64,000 bases of DNA, taken from assembly GCA_021776245.1 (NCBI GenBank), contig JAJFGF010000068.1:1-64000 (forward strand), read 5' to 3'. Below, in pieces: positions 1-7,616 of the stretch. Both the position numbers and the translations under genes were made by a program. A model generated the notes under the pieces. That model had not been told where the DNA came from and searched no databases. It worked only from the letters and a program-made list of their open reading frames with translations. The stretch comes from Hyphococcus sp. Its GTDB lineage: Bacteria > Pseudomonadota > Alphaproteobacteria > Caulobacterales > Parvularculaceae. How positions within the stretch are numbered: position 1 is the first letter of the stretch; each line of letters opens with the position of its first letter.

Positions 1-140
1 CCGTCGAAAGATTCTTCAGCAAATTAAAGCACTTCAGAGCCATCGCCACCCGATATGATAAACGTGACGATAACTACCTCGCTTCCATTCAACTCGCTTC
101 AATGCGGATTTGGTTGCGGTTTAATGAGTCCGTGACCTAG
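1..140 (+). pseudogene. IS5-family transposase, 3' end only (window edge)
   Basis: The frame beginning at base 3 gives 45 residues ending at the TAG at 138-140. It opens with VERFFSKLKHFRAIATRYD and closes with RIWLRFNESVT, the typical C-terminus of IS5-family (IS427-like) DDE transposases. The E-x6-K signature that carries the last catalytic Glu is visible in the first nine residues. The upstream part lies outside the window, so whether the element is complete cannot be told. It sits at the left edge of the polysaccharide region, which fits a history of rearrangement there. Family assignment is from recognised sequence; intactness is unknown. Confidence 0.8.
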
Positions 141-152
141 CTTAAAAATTTC

Positions 153-188
153 AGAAGCTCCGACAGCCCTGCAGGCGTCGGAGCTTCT
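153..188 (-). terminator. Rho-independent terminator of the minus-strand methyltransferase
   Basis: Perfect 12-bp inverted repeat (153-164 with 177-188, 12-nt loop) placed 10 nt beyond the methyltransferase stop. Read on the minus strand the stem is followed by gaaatttttaag, a short T tract. It also lies just after the transposase stop on the plus strand, so it may separate both converging transcripts. Confidence 0.6.
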
Positions 189-197
189 AGGCTCTTG

Positions 198-905
198 TCA
201 TTCCGCCTTTGTAAAACGCATCATCATTTGATCACGCGGATGACCCCAATCTCCGATGCGCTCGGCGTTCCAGGGCAAACTTTCTGCTGCACACACTAAA
301 TCGGAGGCATGGTAGTGGAAGGGATCCTTGTCGCCGAATGAGACGACACCGCCCTTCTCGTGTTTTTGCGCGAGGAAAGTCGGCTGGTCCGAACGGGCCT
401 GGAAATAGCTGGCATAAAACTTTCCCCCAGCGTTCATTTTTGGGTGGAGCTTTTCTAGGCTCGTTCGAATACGATTAAATGAAATATGAGTGAATAAGGA
501 AATAGCAATTGCAAAGTCGAATTTCACCGGCAATCGCGAAAATTCGAAATCACCATCATGCACCAAGTGTTCGCGCGGTAATTTGTCCTGCAACTGCCTC
601 TCGGCGAGCTCAATGTCGTATCCAGCTTCAAGTAGCTCATTATTCAACTCTACGCCAAAATAATTCCGCGGTTCCAAATATTCTATAAAATGCACGCCGC
701 CGCGCAAACACCCACAACCGACGTCAAGCAGGGTATGACCCGGCTCCAAACCTGCGTCGACAAGCAAGGATTTTTGGAGGAGGCCTATCTTATCCCACAT
801 GCCGCCAATAAAACGCCGATGATCACCACGTTGAACGGCACCTTGAACTTGAGCTGGGTCGTCATAATGGCTCTCTTGATGTCTCACATTGTTGATTCCG
901 TTCAC
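198..905 (-). CDS. Class I SAM-dependent methyltransferase
   Basis: A 235-residue protein with a Rossmann-type methyltransferase core. The SAM-binding motif I reads LLDVGCGCLRGG at about residues 59-70, the acidic end of strand 2 is in YFGVELNNELLE, and the motif IV region reads FDFAIAISLFTHI near residue 130. There is no signal peptide or membrane segment, so it is cytosolic. The substrate cannot be deduced. Similar stand-alone enzymes often modify sugars in polysaccharide clusters, and it sits between an IS fragment and such a cluster, but it is transcribed away from the main run of genes and ends at its own terminator hairpin. Family is firm; role is inferred. Confidence 0.75.
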   Translation of the reverse strand: MNGINNVRHQESHYDDPAQVQGAVQRGDHRRFIGGMWDKIGLLQKSLLVDAGLEPGHTLLDVGCGCLRGGVHFIEYLEPRNYFGVELNNELLEAGYDIELAERQLQDKLPREHLVHDGDFEFSRLPVKFDFAIAISLFTHISFNRIRTSLEKLHPKMNAGGKFYASYFQARSDQPTFLAQKHEKGGVVSFGDKDPFHYHASDLVCAAESLPWNAERIGDWGHPRDQMMMRFTKAE

Positions 906-1325
906 TCATAATTCATTCGCACGAATCGAATTGTTACTGCGTATATCAGCCCACCTGGTTTGCAGAGTCACGCGGCGCAAGCATTATCATTTTTTTGAAT
1001 TCTGATCGATTGATCAGTTCTTTCTAGAATCTCGTCCTTTGAGAGCCCAGAGGTCCGCCAAATCAGCTCGTTGACTGTAATACCCCAATGCCGGGAAATC
1101 AGACGCCGCCAACACACTTTTTAGGGGAAGTTCATGATTTTATTGGCATTTTTTTTTGAAATTTCGTGGTGAATCGAATATTAACAAGTTGTACTGTTCG
1201 GCCAAAGGCGGTAGATATCAAGTGCTTGGTAGTATGCCTTATGGTTTTGATGCGGCGCTGATTTGGCTTTGAAGCCAACCTATCGCCTAAAGGGGCGAGT
1301 AACCCAATTGGGGAGAATTGTAACC
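906..1325. other. 420-bp divergent intergenic region
   Basis: Separates the minus-strand methyltransferase from the plus-strand PEP-CTERM gene and should hold both promoters. It contains a small palindrome ctgatc-gatt-gatcag at 1002-1017 and several A/T runs (for example 1148-1156). A short minus-strand frame at about 972-1115 has no convincing start or family. I see no gene here. Confidence 0.5.
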
Positions 1326-1976
1326 ATGAAGAGAATTCTAATAATCTTGGCGGTTTTGCCAATGGCGCTGATGGGCGCTGCGCAGGCGGTCACGATCACA
1401 AATGCCGATTTTGAAGACGCATATACGCTTAATCTTTCTGGGGCCGCCGGTAATTATGCCTTGGGCGCAGCCGGTTGGTCGTATACGGGGAACGCAGGCA
1501 CAATTGACCCGGATGATACAATCAGTGGAAATGTGTACGCAACATCTTCCGACCCCTACGGACGGGTTGGATGGGTAAATGCAAACTCAAGTCTTTCGCA
1601 AACTCTTGGCACCGTGATCGCTACGAACACAGATTATACGCTCTCAGCGTTGTTCGGTAACAGAAACGGACTTAGCTTCGGCGGCACGTTCGGTTTTTAC
1701 GCCGGTAATGCCAGCAACATCATTGGAACAACGTCACTGACCGATCCAGGCAATGGCCTGTGGTCGTCGCAGAGTTATACGCTTGATGCTGCGTTCCTGG
1801 CCAATTTTGTCGGCCAACAACTTGGCATCATCTTTTTCGGGACCGGCACGCAATTCCATTTTGACGATGTTGCCATTGCCGAAACGGTCGTTCCACTTCC
1901 CGCTGCGATCTGGCTTTTCGGCTCGGCTCTTTTGGGCGGCGGCCTCATCAAGCGCAGGCGTAAAAAATCTGTCTAA
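1326..1976 (+). CDS. PEP-CTERM-type secreted surface protein
   Basis: A 216-residue protein starting MKRILIILAVLPMALMGAAQA, a standard Sec signal peptide. The body is rich in Gly, Asn, Ser and Thr, resembles a beta-sandwich carbohydrate-binding fold and has no Cys. The C-terminus carries VPLPAAIWLFGSALLGG, a hydrophobic stretch, then RRRKK: the tripartite PEP-CTERM sorting signal of the VPLPAA variant. In known systems an exosortase cleaves this tail and the protein is sorted to the surface with extracellular polysaccharide; no exosortase is in the window. The ATG at 1326 is preferred over an in-frame ATG at 1263 because gggga lies just upstream and the signal peptide begins there. It is followed by a strong terminator and so is probably monocistronic. 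Confidence 0.8.
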   Translation: MKRILIILAVLPMALMGAAQAVTITNADFEDAYTLNLSGAAGNYALGAAGWSYTGNAGTIDPDDTISGNVYATSSDPYGRVGWVNANSSLSQTLGTVIATNTDYTLSALFGNRNGLSFGGTFGFYAGNASNIIGTTSLTDPGNGLWSSQSYTLDAAFLANFVGQQLGIIFFGTGTQFHFDDVAIAETVVPLPAAIWLFGSALLGGGLIKRRRKKSV

Positions 1977-2002
1977 GTCAAACTAAAATTACAGAACAAA
2001 AG

Positions 2003-2040
2003 ACCGCGAGGCTTGAACACAAGGGCGTCGCGGTTTTTTT
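2003..2040 (+). terminator. Rho-independent terminator after the PEP-CTERM gene
   Basis: Stem accgcga (2003-2009) pairs with tcgcggt (2028-2034) and is followed directly by a run of seven T. It starts 27 nt after the PEP-CTERM stop and is the clearest intrinsic terminator in the window. Confidence 0.8.
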
Positions 2041-2177
2041 ATGCGGCAGGTAAAACCGCAGCCTGCTTGGGTAAGCGTACAACAACGTTGGCGATGCACA
2101 AAAACCTCATGGATCACGTCGTTGCGCCAGCCATCTTGCAATGAAGCCCAACATAGGGATTATGGCGCGCCTGTGTC

Positions 2178-2203
2178 GCCGGCACCAAAAGCGCCGGCTT
2201 TTT
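2178..2203 (+). terminator. Terminator-like hairpin just upstream of rfbC
   Basis: gccggc (2178-2183) pairs with gccggc (2193-2198) around a 9-nt loop and is followed by five T. It ends only 19 nt before the rfbC ATG and lies about 140 nt after the previous terminator. It could end a small RNA, attenuate rfbC, or be a remnant of an older gene end. Confidence 0.5.
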
Positions 2204-2222
2204 ACCGCTCAGGGCCGAAAAT

Positions 2223-2774
2223 ATGGATATCATTTCGCTGGACATTCCCGACGTGAAGCTCGTTACGCCGAAGCGATTTTCCGACGATCGTGGTTTCTTT
2301 TCAGAAACCTACAATGCCGGCGCATACAAGGCGGCCGGTATCGATTGTCACTTCATTCAGGACAATCACTCCTGCTCGACGAAAGCGGGAACGTTACGCG
2401 GCCTCCACTATCAAGCGCCACCGTATGCTCAAGCAAAACTTGTTCGAGTGCTGCGCGGCACGATTATCGACGTCGCCGTGGACGCCCGCAAATCATCTTC
2501 AAGCTTCGGGAAATGGGTGAAGGCGAAGCTCAGCGCTAAGAATGGCGCGCAAATATTTGTACCCGCGGGATTCCTTCACGGCTTTCTCACGCTCGAGGCC
2601 GGCACAGAAGTCACCTACAAAGTTGACAATCACTATGATCGAGGTTGCGAAGGTTCTGTCATATGGAATGATCCGTCACTCAGAATCGACTGGGGCATTC
2701 GAGGCAGTGATGTCCTATTATCGGAAAAGGACGCCGTGGCTGCAGTTTGGACTGAGTTTCAATCGCCCTTTTGA
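2223..2774 (+). CDS. rfbC: dTDP-4-dehydrorhamnose 3,5-epimerase
   Basis: A 183-residue RmlC/RfbC-type cupin, the usual length. It epimerises C3 and C5 of dTDP-4-keto-6-deoxyglucose on the way to dTDP-L-rhamnose. The N-terminal KRFSDDRGFFSETY, the catalytic-His segment GTLRGLHYQ (His62), the cupin segment IIDVAVDARKSSSSFGKW and the C-terminal Tyr region YKVDNHYDR are all present. The other dTDP-rhamnose genes (rfbA, rfbB, rfbD) are not in the window, so either they lie elsewhere or the product feeds another deoxysugar route. It heads the plus-strand glycan gene run and the next gene starts 146 nt later. Confidence 0.9.
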   Translation: MDIISLDIPDVKLVTPKRFSDDRGFFSETYNAGAYKAAGIDCHFIQDNHSCSTKAGTLRGLHYQAPPYAQAKLVRVLRGTIIDVAVDARKSSSSFGKWVKAKLSAKNGAQIFVPAGFLHGFLTLEAGTEVTYKVDNHYDRGCEGSVIWNDPSLRIDWGIRGSDVLLSEKDAVAAVWTEFQSPF

Positions 2775-2920
2775 GATCCTGTCCCAGGGCCACCCACTCG
2801 TCGCTCACTGTGCTGGGAAATTCGCCAAATTCAGGCCATGTGCCGCCTTCTTGATGAAAGCCGCACTCTGCGCTAGTCCGGCTTGAATCCTATTACCTTA
2901 TCAACGGGCATACAGCAGCC

Positions 2921-5900
2921 ATGTCACCAAAAAAAATTGTTGTCGTCCTCGGTATGCATCGCAGCGGCACCAGCGCGCTAACACGCGGCCTACAAGTGCT
3001 GGGCGCGACGCTCGGCGACAATTTAATGCCGCCAGTGCAGGAAAACAACGAAAAGGGGTTTTGGGAAGATCTCGATATTTATCGCCTCAATGAATTGCTG
3101 CTGAAAAAGGCCGGCAGCGCCTGGCACTACATGGGGCCACTTGAAATTGCCGGATTTACATCAGACACCTACGCTGCGGAACGCCGTGATGCTTCCAAAT
3201 TGCTGGCTGAAAAACTCGCTATTACGGATGTCTTTGCATTTAAAGACCCTCGCACCGCCATCCTTTTACCATTCTGGCAGGCCGTTTTCGACGATATCGG
3301 CGCTAACGTATGCTATGTCATAGCAATTAGAAACCCACTGGAAATTGCCACTTCGCTTCAACGCCGCGACGGCATTGACTTGACAAAAGGCCTGATGCTT
3401 TGGGCGAAATATACGTTTAATGCGGTTCAATATACTAATGATATGAAACGTATCTTCGTATCGTTCGAAAATTTGCTTGAAAACCCGTCCCGAGAACTGA
3501 CTCGCATAGCGCATTCCATGGAATTGCCAGCTCCCGACCCGCTGAAAACTTCATTCAAGGATTATGCGCGCGAATTCTTGGACCAGAAATTTCGCCACAA
3601 TGTGTATTCGCGTGCTGAAATGGCGGCGTCGACGCATGGTTTGACGTTTCTTTCACGTCTTTACGAATTAGCAATTGACTGGTCAGCCCTTCCTGAAGGG
3701 GGGCCTTCCCGTCCAGACGAAAACGTATGGTGTGACCTCATCGCACAATTCGATGAAGATGCGCCGCTTCTAGCTTGTATCGATACCATCGAAGAACAAC
3801 GGGGCGAAGCAATCAAACTCAACGACCGTTTAGAAAAAGACAGTGCCACACTCACAAATGAAAATGCCGTACTCGCAAAAGACAATGCCACGCTCACAAA
3901 TGAAAACGCCGCACTCGCAAATGACGTAAACGCCCTCAAAGATGAGAAAAGTACGCTTAAAACAAAACTTCACGCCACTTGCGATAATCTTGACGCAATG
4001 ACGCAAAAAAACCGCGAATTAGTGCGCGAGATCGATGCGCGTAGTTCTACATTAACCGAGCTGGAAGTCGCTCATGGCCGAAATGCACGGGAACTACAAA
4101 TCGTTCAAAAAATGCTGGTCCAAAGCGAAGAAAACCTCCTAGTCGCCTATAATCAAATTGACGCAGTGCTACTAAGCACATCTTGGCGGATTACAGCGCC
4201 ACTGCGCGGAACAAAATCGTTTCTCAAAAATCCTATAATGGGCGTTCGCGTAGTTTTGTCAGTTTGTGTGCGACGAATTTCGCGTAGGATTCCGTTGCCT
4301 CCCCGAGCAAAGAGCGCACTGGTCGATGCGGCCTTTTCAGTATTCCCATTCGTCTTTGGTTGGTCAGCGACATACAAAGCTTGGCGTCAGGCAAAAGATA
4401 TCGAAAAAAAAAAAAGAACTAGAGCTAGCAGCCTAGCCAATGCAGCGACGCTTGATGGGTACACACCACTCCGCGCTCAAACCGCCCCATTTCGCTTAGA
4501 GGCGCGTGCGATCGCATTTTACCTCCCACAATTTCACACTATCCCGGAAAACGACGAGTGGTGGGGAAAGGGTTTTACGGAGTGGACGAATGTGCGCCGT
4601 GCCTCGCCGCAATTTCCGGGGCATTGTCAACCCCGCACGCCCGGAGAGCTGGGCTACTATGATCTCGTAAAAAACCCCAACATCCGCCGACGCCAAGTCG
4701 AATTGGCGATGCTCCACGGAGTCTCGGGATTTTGTTTCTATTTTTACTGGTTCGCCGGCAAACGATTACTCGAGCAACCCATTCTCGATTTTGCCGACGA
4801 CCCAGAAATAAATTTTCCATATTGTTTATGTTGGGCCAATGAGAATTGGGGCCGCCATTGGGATGGATTAGATGATGAAATCCTGATTGCGCAGGATCAT
4901 TCTGCCAGCGATGACATAAACTTCATCAGCCACATATCTCGTTTTCTGAAAAATGAAAACTATATAAGAATTGACGGAAAACCGCTCCTTATAGTGTACA
5001 GGCCCGCCTTGTTGCCAGACGCCTTGGAAACTTCTGAGAGGTGGCGTGATTGGTGCCGACGAAAGGACATCGGAGAGATCTACCTCGCCTATACTCAAAG
5101 CTTTGAAACCGTCGATCCGGCCGAAATCGGTTTTGACGCCGCCATTGAATTCCCTCCAAACAATTCTGGCCTGGTGGAAAAATCGCGGCGATCGGCAACG
5201 CCATCGCCAGAATTTTCTGGAAAAATCTATGACTGGACCGATCTCCACAAAAAAAGTTACGCCTATAGAATTCCCTCCTATGCGCTATTTCGGGGGATCA
5301 ATCCACGCTGGGATAATACGCCCCGTCGGTTGTCTCATGCGACAGTCCTTACAGGCGCTTCGCCGGAACTGTATTGTGACTGGCTGGCAAACGCCGCTGA
5401 AGAAACCAAGCAACGATTTAGCAATTGGGATGAGCGCCTGATCTTCATCAACGCGTGGAATGAATGGGCGGAAGGTGCCTATTTGGAGCCGGACAAAAGA
5501 GACGGCTATGCTTGGCTGGAAGCGACCCGCCGCGCACTTAACCCAAATGAGCGAAAAATCATCGTTGCGATCCACGATTTACACAAGCATGGCGCACAAT
5601 ATCTCGCCCTGAATATGGCCCAGACTCTGAAGGCCCGGTTTGGCCATGATGTCACGATAATCGCCGGCGAGGACGGCCTTCTGCGAGAGGCGTTTTCGAA
5701 ACTGGGACCCGTGCTGATCGTCAACAAAGACACTGCGTACGAAACAATCAAAAAGCTGTCGGATGACGGATACGCCAATGCAATCGTAAATTCATCAGCG
5801 GCAGGATGGTTGTCGCCTCATCTAAATCGCGCAGATATTCATTTTATCGGCCTCGTCCACGAACTGCCGTCTGTTGTTGAGGTCATGGATTTGGCGGGCA

Positions 5901-7531
5901 ACCTGATCGAAATGGACCGATATGCGCAACAGGTGGTATTTCCATCGCGAAGGGTCAGCAATCAGGACAGCGCCGCAATAGGGATTAAATGGCGTCGACC
6001 GACGATCCTGCCTCAGGGGTTATATAAGAGAGATGGCATTGCAAAAATTAAAGAGAAAGAAAAAGCCAGAAATTCTGTAATCGCCTGTCTCAGATTGCCT
6101 GAGGATGCACGTATTATGCTCGGCGCGGGCTATGGCGATCATCGCAAGGGCATCGACATATTCATCCGTTGGGGCCTCGCGCTGGCATCAGCAAGTCCAA
6201 ATGCGCATGCCGTCTGGATTGGTAATATCGACGCAGCGATGAAAGCAAAATGCGATGAATTGCTGGCCGAAGCGGGCGCGGCGGCGCGCAATATTCATTT
6301 TCCTGGTTTTGTTGACGACACCGGCGTGTTTTATGCCGCCGCCGATCTATATGCACTGAGCTCACGAGAGGATCCTTTTCCATCCACAGCTTTGGAAGCT
6401 CTGTCGGCTGGCGCGCCTGTCATCATGATTGCCGGCGCGGGTGGCATTGAGGATATCACAGAACGAGAGTGCGTTATTGCGCTTGATACGCTCGAGCCGG
6501 ACGGTTTTGTATATGAAGCCCTGGCGCTTATTGGCTCTGCGTCACGGAAACGATCGAGGCTGGGTCTGATCGGTAGCAACTTTGTTCGCGCCGAATTTGG
6601 ATTTGCAAGCTACATGGGCGATCTGCTGCGCATGGTGGGCGCGCCGTGCCCGCGAGTCTCCGTCGTTGTGCCAAATTATAATTACGCGACACATATAGCT
6701 CAACGGCTGCGTTCTATTCTCGACCAGACGCTTCCGCCATGGGAAATCATCTTCCTTGACGATGCCTCAAGCGATAATAGCATTGAAATAGCTGAGAGTG
6801 TCCTTTCCGAGTCTGACATCCGGTATCGCATTATCCGCAACGACAAGAATTCAGGCAGCGTGTTTTCACAATGGCGCAAAGGCGCCAACCTAGCACGCAG
6901 CGAATTGATATGGATCGCCGAAGCCGATGACTGGGCGGACCCGGCGTTTCTGGACGCCACGGCGACGCCGCTTGCCGCCGATGAACAGCTGGCGATCAGC
7001 TATACGCAATCAAATCAGGCAAACATCCAGGGGATCGTTACGTGCCCTGACTATCTCGACTATGTCGCGGATGTGAACCCTGACCGCTGGCAGCGTGGCT
7101 ATCGCTGTGACGGATGCGAGGAGATTCAGAAAGGAATGTCAGTGAAAAATACGATTCCCAATGTCAGCGCCGCTGTATTCCGCGGCGAAACCCTGCGGCG
7201 CGTGCTGAACGAAAAATTTGAAGAGATTTCACAATATCGCGTTGCTGGCGACTGGATGACGTATGTCAATATGCTGCGCTATGGCGGCGTGGTTTTTGAT
7301 GCGCGGTCATTAAATTACCACCGCCGACACGATAACAGCGTCACCATCAGCCGGTTTGGCCTTGAGGAATTCGCCGAAATCGCTCAAATGCAGGCTTATG
7401 TGGCGCAAGAATTCGGGATAGATGAGCCCGTGCGCCAGACGGCGCGCGCCTATTTGGACCACCTGGCGCAGGAATATGGCCTCGCAGACGATTTCGGCGC
7501 TGAGGCGGTGGCGAAAGCCATGGCCTCGTGA
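2921..7531 (+). CDS. Giant multidomain glycan enzyme: sulfotransferase-like / WbsX-like / GT4 / GT2
   Basis: A 1536-residue cytosolic fusion. Residues 1-280 resemble the sulfotransferase family: the N-terminal P-loop GMHRSGTSALTRGL matches a PAPS-binding loop. Residues about 300-400 form a coiled coil with near-identical repeats of NATLTNENAALA. The LLSTSWRITAPLR stretch near residue 420 is a linker often seen before glycosyltransferase domains. Residues about 525-870 are WbsX-like (FYLPQFH, WWGKGFTEWTNV, CWANENWG, FINAWNEWAEGAYLEPD). Residues about 875-1230 form a GT-B, family-4-like domain (HRKGIDIF, LSSREDPFPSTALEAL). Residues about 1243-1440 are a GT-A, family-2 domain (VSVVVPNYNYATH, LDDASSDNS, acidic EADDW). 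One polypeptide could therefore catalyse several steps of one repeat unit. The first ATG is used although no strong ribosome site precedes it. Confidence 0.8.
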   Translation: MSPKKIVVVLGMHRSGTSALTRGLQVLGATLGDNLMPPVQENNEKGFWEDLDIYRLNELLLKKAGSAWHYMGPLEIAGFTSDTYAAERRDASKLLAEKLAITDVFAFKDPRTAILLPFWQAVFDDIGANVCYVIAIRNPLEIATSLQRRDGIDLTKGLMLWAKYTFNAVQYTNDMKRIFVSFENLLENPSRELTRIAHSMELPAPDPLKTSFKDYAREFLDQKFRHNVYSRAEMAASTHGLTFLSRLYELAIDWSALPEGGPSRPDENVWCDLIAQFDEDAPLLACIDTIEEQRGEAIKLNDRLEKDSATLTNENAVLAKDNATLTNENAALANDVNALKDEKSTLKTKLHATCDNLDAMTQKNRELVREIDARSSTLTELEVAHGRNARELQIVQKMLVQSEENLLVAYNQIDAVLLSTSWRITAPLRGTKSFLKNPIMGVRVVLSVCVRRISRRIPLPPRAKSALVDAAFSVFPFVFGWSATYKAWRQAKDIEKKKRTRASSLANAATLDGYTPLRAQTAPFRLEARAIAFYLPQFHTIPENDEWWGKGFTEWTNVRRASPQFPGHCQPRTPGELGYYDLVKNPNIRRRQVELAMLHGVSGFCFYFYWFAGKRLLEQPILDFADDPEINFPYCLCWANENWGRHWDGLDDEILIAQDHSASDDINFISHISRFLKNENYIRIDGKPLLIVYRPALLPDALETSERWRDWCRRKDIGEIYLAYTQSFETVDPAEIGFDAAIEFPPNNSGLVEKSRRSATPSPEFSGKIYDWTDLHKKSYAYRIPSYALFRGINPRWDNTPRRLSHATVLTGASPELYCDWLANAAEETKQRFSNWDERLIFINAWNEWAEGAYLEPDKRDGYAWLEATRRALNPNERKIIVAIHDLHKHGAQYLALNMAQTLKARFGHDVTIIAGEDGLLREAFSKLGPVLIVNKDTAYETIKKLSDDGYANAIVNSSAAGWLSPHLNRADIHFIGLVHELPSVVEVMDLAGNLIEMDRYAQQVVFPSRRVSNQDSAAIGIKWRRPTILPQGLYKRDGIAKIKEKEKARNSVIACLRLPEDARIMLGAGYGDHRKGIDIFIRWGLALASASPNAHAVWIGNIDAAMKAKCDELLAEAGAAARNIHFPGFVDDTGVFYAAADLYALSSREDPFPSTALEALSAGAPVIMIAGAGGIEDITERECVIALDTLEPDGFVYEALALIGSASRKRSRLGLIGSNFVRAEFGFASYMGDLLRMVGAPCPRVSVVVPNYNYATHIAQRLRSILDQTLPPWEIIFLDDASSDNSIEIAESVLSESDIRYRIIRNDKNSGSVFSQWRKGANLARSELIWIAEADDWADPAFLDATATPLAADEQLAISYTQSNQANIQGIVTCPDYLDYVADVNPDRWQRGYRCDGCEEIQKGMSVKNTIPNVSAAVFRGETLRRVLNEKFEEISQYRVAGDWMTYVNMLRYGGVVFDARSLNYHRRHDNSVTISRFGLEEFAEIAQMQAYVAQEFGIDEPVRQTARAYLDHLAQEYGLADDFGAEAVAKAMAS
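3827..3935 (+). repeat. Imperfect internal tandem repeat encoding the coiled coil
   Basis: Within the fusion gene, units of about 42 nt encode DSATLTNENAVLAK, DNATLTNENAALAN and a partial third copy. Such repeats expand and contract by slippage, so spacer length between the sulfotransferase-like and glycosyltransferase parts may vary between strains. Confidence 0.6.
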
Positions 7532-7616
7532 AGCGAAACGAGCAAACTGTCAGCAAGTTGCCTCTTGGCCTCTATTCAATTGTTGGTTAAAGCAACGAAG
7601 ATCGGGGATACCTATA

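Noticed and set aside
972-1115. Short minus-strand reading frame in the first intergenic region
   Set aside because: No start codon with a ribosome site and no recognisable family; probably chance.
1230-1325. Possible riboswitch-like structure before the PEP-CTERM gene
   Set aside because: Short complementary pieces exist but no known riboswitch core could be matched.
7422-7616. Upstream in-frame extension of the giant repeat glycosyltransferase
   Set aside because: Overlaps the previous gene and has no similarity to the repeat domain; the ATG at 7617 has its own ribosome site.
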